In this document: one piece after another, positions 33,886-45,923 of the stretch | How the letters are laid out: each line of letters begins with the position of its first letter | How positions within the stretch are numbered: position 1 is the first letter of the stretch | Origin: Guyanagaster necrorhizus | Lineage: Eukaryota; Basidiomycota; Agaricomycetes; Agaricales; Physalacriaceae | Assembly (NCBI RefSeq): GCF_019112545.1 | Contig: NW_025064882.1 | Span: 1,750,928 to 1,814,927, forward strand | Length of the DNA: 64,000 nt | Direction: 5' to 3' | Made by a program: the position numbers and the translations under genes | Notes under the pieces: model-generated | Seen by the model: the letters and a program-made list of their open reading frames with translations, nothing else | Databases searched by the model: none | Told to the model about the DNA's origin: nothing

Positions 33886-36800
33886 ATGAGCTGGATTGGA
33901 AAAGGCATTCGGCCGGGTGCGCCCTTGTCTTTCCGACGTCAATGTCCTCGACGCGCTTTATCGTACTTCAATGTCGTGTACAGGCCATCGTCACCGGTCC
34001 GTGACCGCATACTGGAGCGACTAGACCACCGATTCTTCTCCTCCTCTGTTCCGCCGTTCATTCATCGGACGCCATCCCTCAACAACCCTCGCTGGATTAA
34101 TTCCAAACACAACCCAACGGATATTCCGTCCAAAGCAGATGAGAAGGCGATAGATGATGCAGAGGAACTGTGGGATGACCAGGTGCGGCTGCGTTCTGAG
34201 GATGACGAGAATCCTTCCGAAGGGTCATCGTCTTCAGAGTCCTCACCACCCGCTTCTTCGTCTTCAGATGGTCATGACTCTGGAGATTCAAGTCAGCCTC
34301 CTTCTTCGTCACGTCCTTCGTCGCCAGCTGCAATCGCGAAACAATCCGTTCCCGAAATCTATCCCCAGGTCTTGGCTCTCCCCATCGTTCGTCGTCCACT
34401 TTTCCCTGGATTCTACAAGGCTGTTGTCGTCCGTAATCCTGAAGTAGTTGCAGCTATCAAGGAGATGATGAAGCGTGGTCAACCGTATCTTGGCGCATTT
34501 CTCCTGAAGGACGAAAACATCGACAGTGACGTTATTACGGATATCAATACCGTGCATCCTGTCGGTGTGTTCGCTCAGATAACCAGTGTGTTCAGTGCTG
34601 GAAGCCAAGATGATAAGGAAGAAGGCCTGACGGCCGTCCTTTATCCTCATCGGAGGATCAAGATCACCTCGTTGGTTAAGGCTGGTGGTGTTGCGACCGT
34701 AGAATCAGTTGGAGAGGAGGAAGTTCAAACTGTGACTCCTCCTGCTACTCCAACGTCGGAACAAGCTCCTCAGACCCTTCATGGTGAGTTTGAGCTCCTT
34801 TTTGTCCGCTAGTTCTGATCTCATGGTATGACAGGACCGGTGCAAACCTCTTTCTTGCACAACCACGCTATATCCATCGTCGAGGTTGACAATCTTGTTA
34901 CTCAACCGTACAACAAGGACAATCAGTACATACGTGCTTTCATGTCTGAGATCGTTTCAGTCTTCAAGGACATCGCTCAGTTGAACCCCCTCTTCCGTGA
35001 CCAGATTACCAACTTTTCGATTAACCAAATCGCGTCGAATGTTTTCGATGAACCCGACAAGCTGGCAGATTTTGCTGCTGCAGTGTCAACGGGGGAAGTC
35101 GGTGAATTACAAGATGTTCTGGAGAGCTTGGTCGTCGAGGATCGCTTACGAAAAGCTCTGCTGGTGCTGAAAAAGGAACTTATCAATGCCCAGCTTCAGA
35201 GCAAGCTCTCTCGGGATGTTGACAGCAAAATTGCTAAGCGTCAACGAGAGTACTACCTGATGGAACAGCTTAAGGGTATCAAGAAGGAGCTGGGTATGGA
35301 GTCAGACGGAAAGGACAAACTTATTGAGAAGTTCAAAGAACGAGCAGCGTCATTGAAAATGCCGGAGACTGTTAGAAAAGTCTTTGACGAGGAGATCAAC
35401 AAGCTTGCCGGCTTGGAACCTGCTGCGTCTGAGGCAAATGTGACCAGGAACTACTTGGAGTGGCTAACTCAAGTGCGCAGTTTCCGCCCTTTGTTCTGTA
35501 TTATCGTTCTGAGTCATTCCTATAGATTCCGTGGGGTCAGCACTCGCCAGAGAACTACTCCATTTCCCACGCGCAGGTCGTCCTAGATGAAGATCACTAT
35601 GGCCTGAAGGACGTTAAAGATCGAATTCTGGAATTCCTTGCCGTTGGAAAGTTACGTGGCACAGTTGAGGGAAAGATCATTTGTCTCGTAGGACCTCCTG
35701 GTGTAGGAAAAACATCCATTGGCAAATCGATATCGCGCGCGCTCAACAGGCAGTTCTTTCGTTTCTCAGTTGGTGGCTTAACCGACGTTGCCGAGATCAA
35801 AGGTCATCGTCGAACATACGTTGGGTATGTTTGTGCGCTTTTACCATTCACTATTCTGATCGTTGGGTACATTTAAGGGCACTACCGGGAAAAATCATCC
35901 AGGCGCTCAAACGTGTTGGAACAGAGAATCCTCTTGTTCTGATTGACGAAGTTGATAAAATTGGCCGGGGTATCAACGGTGATCCTGCTAGTGCACTTCT
36001 GGAGATGTTGGATCCTGAGCAAAACAATAGCTTCTTAGACCATTAGTACGTGATTTTCCTCTTGTTCTTTTTGTTTTTCTACTTACTTCGCGAAGTATGG
36101 ATGTCCCTGTTGACCTGTCGCGCGTCCTTTTTGTATGCACAGGTAGGAGAGTCACTGTCTTTTTAACTTGTCATCACTCATAATTTATTCGTTAGCCAAT
36201 AACCTTGATACTATTCCGGCACCTCTTCTTGACCGTATGGAGGTCCTTGAAGTTAGCGGTTATGTTTCGGAGGAAAAAGCAGTTATCGCGGACAAATATC
36301 TTGGTCCTCAAGCCAGAGAGGCCTCGGGTCTCAAGAACGCAGACGTTCTCCTAGACCCTTCTGCTATTGACGTACTTATAAAGTACTACTGCCGTGAGAG
36401 CGGTGTTCGAAATTTGAAGAAGCACATTGAGAAGGTCAGTTATATGTCTGAGTCTCTACTCGATTTCCACTATCTCATGCTGGGCCTTAGATATATCGGA
36501 AAGCTGCTTTGACGCTTGTTCAGGATCTTGGAGAAGAGGCCCTTCCTGAGCCTCCCTTGGTCGTTCCAACGTCTTCATCGGTCGCAGAGTCTACTACAAC
36601 CGTTGAGTCTCAAGAACCTCCTAGCAACGAGCCATTAATTGGTCGTGATCCCTCAGGTGAAAGGATGACAGTCACGACCCAGCAACGCAAGCCTATGTCC
36701 ATACCTGATACAGTACATGTCAGGATAACCCCCGAAACCCTCAAAGACTACGTTGGTCCGCCGATATATCAGAAGGATAGAATGTACGTGCACCCCCCTC

Positions 36801-37506
36801 CGCCTGGTGTGAGTACCGGTCTTGGGTACCTCGGTAATGGATCTGGCGCAGTAATGCCTATTGAAGCTATGGTTAGTTAACTTACATGTGTCTGACAAAC
36901 GACATCTAATTTGAGCACAGAGTATGCCTGGCAAAGGAAATCTTCAGCTCACCGGAAAACTTGGTGAGGTTATCCGGGAGAGCGCACAGATTGGTCTCAG
37001 CTGGGTCAAAGGTCATGCATTCGAGCTCGGGATAACGCCAGACGCGGAGACACAGTTCCTGACCGATCGGGATATCCACGTCCACATGCCTGAGGGCAGC
37101 ATTGGGAAGGAAGGGCCTAGTGCAGGGACTGCAATTCTGTCGGCACTCGTATCGCTGTTTACCAAAACAAAAATAAACCCGGATATCGGCAGGCTTCGTT
37201 TGTTACTTTCATCCTGGCGGAGCTGATATGGAATGTATGTTTATAGCAATGACAGGGGAGATATCCCTCGTCGGGCAGGTCCTCCCTGTCGGAGGCCTCA
37301 AGGAGAAGATATTAGCCGCGCACCGAGCTGGTATCAAGACTATCATCGCTCCCGCTGCCAATAGAGCAGATATCGAGGCAAACGTCCCTGAGAGTGTCAA
37401 GACTGGCATCAAGTTTGTATATGTCGAGGACGTGAGAGAAGTTCTGCAAGAGGTGTTCGGGGGAGAAGAGATTGCAGAACGGTGGAAGGAAACATTGGCA
37501 ATATAA
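33886..37506 (+). CDS. PIM1: Mitochondrial ATP-dependent Lon protease (Pim1)
   Basis: Nine exons (33886-34783, 34835-35472, 35526-35824, 35878-36045, 36096-36142, 36196-36434, 36491-36871, 36921-37188, 37247-37506) give 1065 residues. The Arg-rich N-terminus ([18 protein letters not shown]) fits a mitochondrial presequence, followed by a Ser/acidic linker. The Lon substrate-binding domain begins near [14 protein letters not shown]. Walker A is GPPGVGKTS and Walker B VLIDEVDK. The Ser-Lys catalytic dyad is in EGPSAGTAI and [14 protein letters not shown]. It degrades damaged matrix proteins. The last intron is best explained by a GC donor (37189), which gives the conserved DIAMTGE; a GT donor nine bases later would insert three residues. 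Confidence 0.95.
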
Positions 37507-37901
37507 CCCCACCATTCTACCTGCGCATTTAATATAATCACTGCTTACATAGTTAGAGACTGGTATGTTTTTGGCTTCAGCTTTGTTTTGTACACGCATA
37601 GCAGAAACTGTATTTTACTATCCTGTTCATAAAAAAGTTAACAGCTCCCTTCTCAATGTCGCATGCCTGTCCGTACTTGGGGGTGTTAATGAATTTTTTT
37701 GAGGCCGATTGTAGAATGTATGTCTCCCCTTTACTGATCGCCGGTTGGGCTTTGCACAGAGTAGACCAGTCATGACGAGCTAATAATCATCACATCCTAT
37801 TGTTGTCCTACTGATAGCTGCAATGTTACATAACTTGGGGCTCATCTCTTAGTCCTCTTACATGTGCATGGAGAGTCAGCAGACAGCACGTTCATCTTAT
37901 C
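37507..37901. other. Convergent 3' region between Lon and the GST gene
   Basis: AT-rich spacer with presumed untranslated ends of both genes, no other feature. Confidence 0.5.
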
Positions 37902-38773
37902 CTAGAAAGATGCCACACTGTTTACACCATCCTTCACGGCGGCCCAAGATGGCCTGGAGGTGATATCTTTCCACCATCTATCAGGAGAAAGTCAGTGAGC
38001 AACGAATACAGCGTGTGGGAGACGCGGTGTGAACCTGGCTACATTGGGCTTGCTCTCCATAATATCGCTCCCTGCAACGACGAGAAGAACACCCCAAGGG
38101 ATGTGGAAAAAATCGGCAAGAGTAACGTCCTGTTGAAAACACGTCAACTCTGTGCGCTCACACGGTCCCGGATAAACAGACTCACATCCCCGGCGAGGTA
38201 TTTCTGCTTGGCGAGGATAACGTCGTAAACGTCTAATTTGGCAGACAGAGAGGCGAGGGCAGCTTCGACGGTTGCCTCGTTAGTTTGGATTCCTTTTCGC
38301 CTTTTGATATGATGGATATGGTCTCCCATGTACAATAATTTAATAACACTTACGGGTTGATGATCTTTTCCATCCCGACGGCAGTAACATAAGGATCGAA
38401 TGAACTCTGCTCGATACAGACTGCTTGTTCAAAAAGCGCGATCTTCTTCAAGTCATGGGTAGGGATGAGCTTCGTGCCTTGGGATTCATATTTGAGTGCG
38501 ATGTATCGGCTTATCGCCCGGCTCTCGTAGAGAATGAACCCATCGTCATCCTAGAATCCGGTCAGCACAGACACTACAGAGCAAGAGTAATAGAAACCTT
38601 ACGATATATGGGACGACACCAAAGGGCTGCTTTTCCAAGAAGGAAGGAGTCTTTTGTTCCCTGGTAGCGAGATTAATAGGGAAAAATTCGAAGGGAACCC
38701 TTTTCTCGTGGAGAACGATCGCAACTCGTTTAGTGCAAGTGGAAAAAGCTGATCCATATAGTTTGAAGACCAT
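37902..38773 (-). CDS. Glutathione S-transferase
   Basis: Five exons (38773-38603, 38550-38354, 38300-38186, 38129-38035, 37977-37902) give 217 residues. The thioredoxin-like N-terminal domain reads MVFKLYGSAFSTCTKRV with the active Ser/Cys position, then QPFGVVPYI with the cis-Pro and YESRAISRYI for glutathione contact. The all-helical C-terminal half contains DVTLADFFHIPWG and ends ARWWKDITSRPSWAAV, as in phi-like and fungal GSTs. It conjugates glutathione to electrophiles in the cytosol. All phases agree. Confidence 0.93.
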
Positions 38774-40783
38774 GGTCGTCCTTTAGCTTTGACTGCGGTA
38801 ATTGGAGGGAAGACTATTAGGTACTGACCGTTCAATTTATCCGAAATGACGGTGGTTTCTGGAAGTTTCCGCGTTGCTCCATTCTCTTCTGCAATTCATG
38901 GATTCGGATTGCGGCGCGGGAAACGCGAACAGACTGACTGACACATGAGTGTAGAAAATCCCCCAATCACCTGACCCCGTTTCGGTTCGAATCCCGACCT
39001 ATACACGGTTGTCAATCTTTGCTTTCGGTGCCCAACCAAGGTGACCAGTACGCTCATCTTGAAATCTGAAGTAGTAGTTTTTCGCTCTGAAAGGTCCACT
39101 TACTAAACTTCTCTGACTAAGGTGAGCTTGATGGCATCAGGCTGCAACCAAATTTATCGTCCATGCTGACTCGATGCTGACTCAAATGCTGACTTTGTTG
39201 GCGGTCTGATGACTCTGATTCGTTTATCAAACATGATGACTTGGGCTCTACGTGTTGGTTATTACGCTGGCCGCTAAAATGTGCATCAGAGAACAAGCTG
39301 CCAAAACATCCTTACTATCTATCATACCTCTGTCTAGGTCTCTCCGACTATCGCCTTGTCACTTTGAGCAGGGCATGAGGTCGTTGATTGTTGGATATAG
39401 GACTCTAGACTCGGACTAGACGCTTGACGGACAGCTCTATGTTCTGGCAGAGAAGTCGTAGCACTTGGATGCGTGTTGCAGGAGACCCTTGCCAACCGTT
39501 CACTGCATCCAGAATGGCACGGCTTTGAAATAATGGAGCTCATATCTCAGGATATCTCAGGAAGAAGACAAACATTCGACTCGCGCAGTAGATGCCGTGG
39601 TTTACAATACGTCGATGATGGTGAGGGAAAAGACGATGACGATAGCTTGCCGACCTGGACAAACACTTGGATTCCATTGTTCCCTTCATAGAGTGAGGTC
39701 CTATATTAAAAACACCGCTGGTGTTTGTACGGCAAGATTACACCAAAAATGGATTTCTCAAATGCCATACTCGTCTCCCTGACACTACCGCTAAGCGGCA
39801 TTTTATTAATTCAAGTACGACTCGCTTCCTTCGAGAGGGCTATCAGTCTTATTGGCAACGGTTCTCAACAGCGGCCGTTAAAAAAAAAAAAAGTTCGCTT
39901 GTGCTATGTTGCCGAGTCATCTCCGCGGAGTTGGTACAAGTTTGGTGGAGAGAGAGCCCTATTCCGTGAAGAATGGGAAATACGGTCAGTCAGAAGATAT
40001 AGAAACCGTGAGGTTCGAGAGGCCATACCGAAACGTGCACGACGGGCTAGTCCCCCCTCCGACACACGTCCGCGGCTTTTCTCAACATTCTTCTTGTTCG
40101 CCAATCAAGTTTTTTTTTTTTTTCGCTCGGGGTACGCCCACACAATCGTCCAACTTTTTTGGATGCTGATCCGTGCTTCCAGATTGCCACGTCTCTCGTC
40201 TCTTTTTAGGTTCTCACCTTCACCGATCGTGTTACTGCATCGCTTTGCGGTTCTCATCAAAACTTAAATCCGTATTTATTTTAGTCGAGATCTCTGTACG
40301 TTCTCTCTATTATGCAATAACACGTGCAATCAAGTTAGCAGCGGTAGAAAATGACCCTTCGGCTGGACATTGTCGTTGAGTGACATTTTGCTCTTTTTTT
40401 GGTTACGATCGAAACTCGGTCGAGGTGTTTCTGTGGCCCGCTATGTGCGAGTTCAAATAGCCCTGAAAACATCTCGACCGTATGTGTGCAACGTACCACA
40501 TGTCGTGGTGGCGCCTCCATTCGCCGTTACCATCGTCTGATGATCCTACAGCACTGAAGGCGGTCGTGCCTCAATCAGCAGTGAAAGGAATTTCTCTTCC
40601 GGGAATTTAAAGTCCTGCTGTGTCTGATTGATTACCGCCTAACGCCTAGGGAGTTCTCCGAGTCCGGCGGGGTATCTGTTAAAACACTGGATACCATTAC
40701 AAAATTATAATTTGGATTAACAATGGACGAAAAGAACCCGGCAACCCAAGGTCATCCTGATTTCAGCATTATGTTTCAATTAA
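38774..40783. other. Gene-poor region with homopolymer runs
   Basis: No supported gene in 2 kb. It contains an A-run of about 12 near 39885, a 14-T run at 40110-40123, a short tandem repeat near 39163 and an isolated tRNA-like B box. Frames over 39725-40267 are open but carry no recognisable motif. I see no transposase, terminal repeats or LTR. Confidence 0.4.
39163..39195. repeat. Three short tandem copies of an ATGCTGACT unit
   Basis: ATGCTGACT occurs three times with 2-3-base spacers, a degenerate unit of about 12 bp in gene-free DNA. Function unknown. Confidence 0.6.
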
Positions 40784-41107
40784 CTACGCCATCTTGAGCA
40801 TGTCGACCGATGCCCGACCAGTCCTCGAGACAGTGAATGACAAAGCTTGACGGTATGAACACGAGATTCTATTATCGGTGGTCAGGAACACAGCTCTGAA
40901 ATAAGATTTGGCCCCCCCGCAGCAATAAGCGGTCGCCCATACGGAAGCAAATTTGCCAGGAGGCGCACCCCCTGTCTGTACATGGGTCACACTTGGCTCC
41001 AAAGGCGCCACAGGAACATCAGGTACTATGTTGCCAAACGCTGCAGGGTTAACCTTTTTTGACTCTTCCAACTCTCCAACATTCAATTTGTGAGTAAGGC
41101 GCGCCAT
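40784..41107 (-). CDS. Weak candidate small hypothetical protein
   Basis: An uninterrupted 107-codon frame opening MARLTHKLNVGELEESKKV. The composition is plausible for protein in the first 70 residues (NPAAFGNIVPDVPVAPLEP) and less so later, so an intron or chance frame is possible. No family is recognised and no promoter element is obvious. Confidence 0.2.
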   Translation of the reverse strand: MARLTHKLNVGELEESKKVNPAAFGNIVPDVPVAPLEPSVTHVQTGGAPPGKFASVWATAYCCGGAKSYFRAVFLTTDNRISCSYRQALSFTVSRTGRASVDMLKMA

Positions 41108-41690
41108 AGACGATTCAAATCTCGAGCTGTAAAATATAAGACAAAGGACATCATCAGCATAGGATGATCTTCATTCTGCTACTCTGCAATTAAACAGGAG
41201 GTGGCCTAAAGCAAGGCTGCAGAACCGCGATAGATGACTTCTGTCCGAAATGTTACAACCTTCTCACGCTTCCCATACTATACTTTCCAAGTGTATCACT
41301 CCATTGTATATACATATAAAACAGAGCCTTAATGCGCGCGCAAGATTTCTCAAGGCCTTTTTATTATCCGCCATGTTTACGTACCTCACTCTTCTATTCT
41401 ATGCTGCAATTCTTTCCACACATACTATCTTCCAAGTATGCTATTGTGCAAGTTACAAACGACCTCGTTCATATGCTTGAATATGACTTCCTGTCGGTGA
41501 AAATTCCTCAAGCCTCAATGAACAGCTTAGGAGACGCAGGCATACCGCAGCTTTTGTAAGGAGACTGCATGGGATATCATAATAAAGGCACCAAAAGCAT
41601 CAAAACACATACCGTCATGTCCAAGTCATGTCAAGAGTTGGTGTGCCCAGAATTCGAGGGGTAGAGAAAACGGCAAGTCCTGCATTAGGG
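41108..41690. other. Unassigned sequence
   Basis: No supported gene. A plus-strand frame near 41430-41560 (YAIVQVTNDLVHML, ending QLL at a GTAAGG donor-like site) may belong with the remnant described next. Confidence 0.3.
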
Positions 41691-42194
41691 ACATCATCTT
41701 GACGACCTCATACCCAAGCTGTCCATTGGCAACACACTCGGTCGAACAGCTGCAGTGAGCACCGAGGTTCGTTCCTTGATCGGACAATTCATTCATTTAG
41801 AGAATGACATTAATGATTGCATCGACATCCAACCGTTCCTTTTATCGGGACGAAATTCTTTAATTGATGCCATAGGAACAATGTACGAACTTGACGACGA
41901 ACATTGGCAAAAGAGGGGCCAAACCACCTCGACGACATGTCGAAATGTAAGAATCTGATGCCAATTGCTAACACGGAAACGCACTTCACTGTGACTACGA
42001 GTCCAGGGAAAGTGTTGGATCGTCATGAGATCGTCCCGTCAAGCGTTGACTTTACCCAGACGCCAAACTTGCTCGGGACCGGTACCGACCATGTCACGGA
42101 TAATGAAGTGATCTGGTCCGCGTCCTCGTCGGTGAACTACGGCAAGTTTCGTACCAATAAGATTTCAAGCGCTGCAGTAGCGCTGGTTGGCTGA
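41691..42194 (+). pseudogene. Possible gene remnant of unknown family
   Basis: Two overlapping plus-strand frames look coding: SLIGQFIHLENDINDC with LSGRNSLIDAIGTMYEL, and LMPIANTETHFTVTT with NLLGTGTDHVTDNEVI. They meet in different frames around 41904-41958, where a GTAAGA donor-like site occurs. No start, full splice chain or domain could be established, so this is either an unrecognised multi-exon gene or a decayed copy. Confidence 0.22.
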
Positions 42195-42617
42195 AGGATA
42201 TTGGAAATAATGCCCATGAACCGTCAAATGAGTGGCGGATGTTTGGGAGGTGTTTGCAATTAGGCACGACTGGAAGCTGAAGACAAATTATCAGAAACGC
42301 ATCTAATTCGCTACCGCTCCTTCAGAGCCCGGGCCGGCCATCTCGGATGTCGGTACCGCATGAACCTCTTGGCGAACATAATGCTCCCGGCGTGTGGGTC
42401 AACCACATTTCTATTTCTTGGGCACGGTTTCAACTTCAGCCTCCCCTTGATGCTCAGGCCCACTTGGCCACAAGGTTCCCATCTGACTTTATATATATCC
42501 GAAGGCGATAAACGCCATAGAGTTACACGCTACAAACAAACAGACATATCGATACATGCAGGCTAGTATGAAAATTAGCTGTAAAGCGGGTAATAGGAGG
42601 TACAAGAAACGACGAAT
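42195..42617. other. Unassigned sequence downstream of the orphan gene
   Basis: Presumed 3' flank of the minus-strand 440-residue gene. Nothing further seen. Confidence 0.35.
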
Positions 42618-43997
42618 TCAGGTTGAACCTATGCTTGCCAGGACTGTGAAGACATATTCCTGTCGTTCTCTAAAGGCCTTCAGCCTGGTCATACCTAGAC
42701 TAAGAGCATTGATGCGGTTCGCGAAAGCAACGGCTTTTCCCTCAACACTTCGCCTGCCGTTGTCCTCATCCCGGTGGCGATCACTGTATCCAACACCTTC
42801 TTCTAAGATTTTCCGAACTCTCTCCATCCTTGGCGCTGGTATGTCCCTTCCCTGCTGCGCATATTGCATCGCAGTTCTATCGTCTTCCGCTTCGAGCTCC
42901 TTCGAATCCCTCCCAATCGCCGCAAGTTCCACCATGAACGGCTGAAGCTGGATTGGACAATCTGAAAGCATCAAGGGTTGTCCAAGAACACCAACCACCC
43001 CTCCTTCTGGTGTCATTGACGTAGTCGCAACATCAAGGATCGCGAACGCCACGGATGCAAAGTATGCACGGGGAGGGTCGCGTTTCAGTAGCGCGCGAAG
43101 GGTAGGCTGTCGATCAAGGGCATCGGCTAAAGATGCGTACAATGTCTCACGGATGAACTCAATTGCAGGTGAATTGGGCGCTAAGATGGTGGGAGAGGCG
43201 CTTCGTGAAGGCCATCCGCTTGAGCTATTTGCAACATGTGGTGAGAGATGTGCCGGAGTCTGTGCGGGTAGTTCGTGACTTGCACGCTGGGGCAATGCTG
43301 GAGGTCGCACGTCAATAGAAGGTCGAGGAGATGTTTGGTGAGAGGGTGGGGGCGCGTCGTAGGAAGGTGGGGGGACAAACGAAGCCTTTACTGATCTGGG
43401 ACTGCTGAGAGGTCTCCCTGAATCCAAAGCCGCCTGTAGATCAGAGGCGTACTGATCCTGAAAAGACCGCCTCTGACTAATTTCAATAGCTACAGCACGC
43501 AAGTCTGCTGCAATACCTTGCAATGAAGGTAATGGGGGGGCAGATAACGGTTCGAGTCCACAAATGATACGTGCTAGATCATGTTGATACTGTGGTGCTA
43601 GTTCCTGGATGGATGGGACTGTTTTGGCCCATACAGAAAGAAATGAAGTGAATGCCGGTGGACAGTTTTCTGCAGAAAGCTCCGTTGGTTCTGGCGATTT
43701 ACTCCGTCGGGGAAGGGGTACAGAAGGGGGGTTTGTAGTACATCGAAGAGCAGCGAAATAAAGGCACAAGGCAGGGCCTACAACATGAGGAATCAGAACT
43801 AGTTCCAGTGCGTCACATTAAAAAAGCGACACACCAGTGATCATTAGATCGCCTTCGGCGCTACTTAAAATATTTTCATCCAGGAGTCGTTCAACTTTGG
43901 CTTGTGTAAGAGACGATCTGAGGTAGCTGTGGAAGGCATCTTGAATTTGCTGCTCAGAAAGTAATGCTCTCCTTTGCGAGGACGATTCTTCTGACAT
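42618..43997 (-). CDS. Hypothetical protein, proline/serine-rich centre
   Basis: Two exons (43997-43835, 43777-42618) give 440 residues. I do not recognise the family. Residues 1-75 are helical (QQIQDAFHSYLRSSLTQAKVER is the start of this part), then GPALCLYFAALR spans the exon junction. Residues 170-260 are Pro/Ser-rich and probably disordered (PPPSYDAPPPSHQ). A helical C-terminal part follows (ETLYASLADALDRQ, FASVAFAILDVATTS, ALSLGMTRLKAFRERQEYVF). There is no signal peptide or convincing TM segment. The ordered ends and clean splice support a real gene, perhaps an agaricomycete-specific scaffold or adaptor. Its function cannot be inferred. Confidence 0.75.
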
Positions 43998-44492
43998 GTT
44001 GTTCGTAAATAGTGGAGAGAGGATTTACCACAACCGCAGGTTGTAGCTGTGAAAGGCTGACGTCATAGTACAGCCCTTCCGTGAGTCATGGAGTTGACGT
44101 AGCAAAGAAGCTGACACATCGCCCTCACGACATCGGAAGGAACCATTATCATTCCGCGTTCCATCGGAGGAGATATCATCAAGATTTACAAACTCAAAAA
44201 TACATCTCCGCCCTAGCTCTAACTCGTTTTAAAACTTGTATACTTTTTTTTGCCTATTACAATACAGGGCCAAAAAGGTGTGGCTTATGACCATCGCGGT
44301 TCTATAGTTATAGAAATACTTATCGGTGGTTCTACATCCCGAAACTGTGGGGAGGAGGAATGATTGAAACAATGCCAGTGATCTAGAATAAGTAGTGAAT
44401 GCAAGAATGATGTACAGTACTTAGTATACAGTTACTTATGACAACGATGAGGAAAGGAGGAAAGGAATTCGGTCATAGGCATCGAAGATGAT
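43998..44492. other. Intergenic region
   Basis: Promoter side of the orphan gene and 3' end of the MYB gene. No other feature. Confidence 0.4.
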
Positions 44493-45923
44493 TTAATACA
44501 AGTAGGGCTGCGGAACTAATGAGCTGGAGAATCATCATGAACAGGATTGTACTTACCGATGAAGCACCGCCTGCGGGAGGGACTCGGTATCGTTCCCAGT
44601 GGTTGGGATCGTAAACTTGAGTAGTACTTGCCCAGTGTTCCCCAATCACAGTGTCAAATGATGCTGAGATGGCACCAAAGTGAGGCAGAGTAGGGCCAGC
44701 ACGAAGGGACTCGGACGAAGCAAAATCATAGGTGCTTATTTGTCCATCTGGAAGTTGCGAGGCAAATGAGGGATCGTAAGTCGTAGGTTGGAATGCTAGT
44801 AGAGAGTCCTCGTGGAATGGAGGCACGTTCTGATTTACGGAATTCTCGAACGAGTTGAAGCCTGACCCTGCCACACGGGATCCCGACTGCGACCGAGACG
44901 ATCCGTAACTAGAAAGAGTTCCGAACGATGGCTCTTCCCAGCTAGACTGGTCTAGTGAGAAGGGGACAGGTGAATCCGTTGGGGATTTGGAAAACAGCGA
45001 GCTCGGGACATCGGGAATGGGAATCGAAGGTGTGATGGGAGAAACACTGGCCGATGAGGACGCACTCTCGGAATGAGAACTACGGTGTGTTGTATAAGAA
45101 CTGACGGATGACTTGCGACCACCACGGTCAGAATTAAAGCGAGTGATACTATTGTACCTGGCATCGGCGGTCTTCGTTAGGAGAAATACAACCCCGAGAA
45201 CAAGCAACCTCATACCTATTCTTAGCGGAAAGGCCGGTTCGCCCAGGGAAGTATGTTTTGACGATTTTGGTCCACAGCTTTCCGTGCTCGTTAACAGCAC
45301 TAATCAACAATGCGTCCTGCAGAAAGGCATGGGTGAATGAGCTCCTTTGGTAGAAAGCGGCAACTTACCCCCTCCGGCGTCCAGGTAGTCCTGTCGATTG
45401 AGGGGTTCAAAGTATCAGTCCAGCGTTTGGCACATTCTACAGACAAGGCGCGAATGTGAGACTTGTGTTGTGAACAGCTATAACAAGCGCTTACGATCAC
45501 TATTCCTCGTTTGCACTAATGACGCGACAAGAGACCATCTTGAACGTTCAGGATAAGGAAAGACAGTGAGGGGAGGAATGGGGAGGGCGATATACCTTGT
45601 ACCATATCGTTCAATAGCTTTTACAAGCCTCTCATCCTCGTCTGGCGCCCAGCCGCCCTTGACCACGTCGGAAGCCATCTTGGCAAACCAACGCTTGCGA
45701 CAGTCTTTGTTGGTACGATCAGGAACATGCTTGGCTATAGCATGCCACTTGGAGGGATTTGGATTACCAGGATCCTCTATAAAATAGAGCCCAGAGTCAA
45801 CATCGGTAATGGGGGGTAGGAGGAACAAAGTAACTGACCTCGTTGGACGGCCTCGCGGAGGAGCTGGTCTTCCTTCGCAGTCCAGGATCGACGTTCACGA
45901 GAGATCATGTTGACCGCAGCCAT
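44493..45923 (-). CDS. MYB DNA-binding protein with three repeats
   Basis: Seven exons (45923-45839, 45776-45596, 45538-45495, 45436-45369, 45316-45216, 45157-44557, 44507-44493) give 364 residues. Three SANT/MYB repeats occupy the first 155 residues: RRSWTAKEDQLL to CRKRWF, GGWAPDEDERLVKA to CAKRWTD, and TTWTPEGDALLISA to SAKNRYNSI, each with spaced Trp residues. The rest is Ser-rich and disordered (SSHSESASSSASVSP), a likely regulatory region. It should act as a nuclear transcription factor. The 3' end is uncertain: splicing a 49-nt intron ends the protein ASSPYLY, while reading through adds a hydrophobic tail. Confidence 0.87.

Noticed and set aside
38984..38994. Perfect Pol III B box GGTTCGAATCC, possible tRNA
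   Set aside because: The T-stem has a mismatch, no matching 5' acceptor strand or anticodon arm lies at a tRNA distance upstream, and no A box is seen.
39880..40130. Mobile element bounded by the A-run and T-run
   Set aside because: No inverted arms beyond the homopolymers, no target duplication and no transposase or reverse transcriptase frame.
43549..43559. B box GGTTCGAGTCC
   Set aside because: It lies inside the coding sequence of the 440-residue gene and has no tRNA cloverleaf around it.
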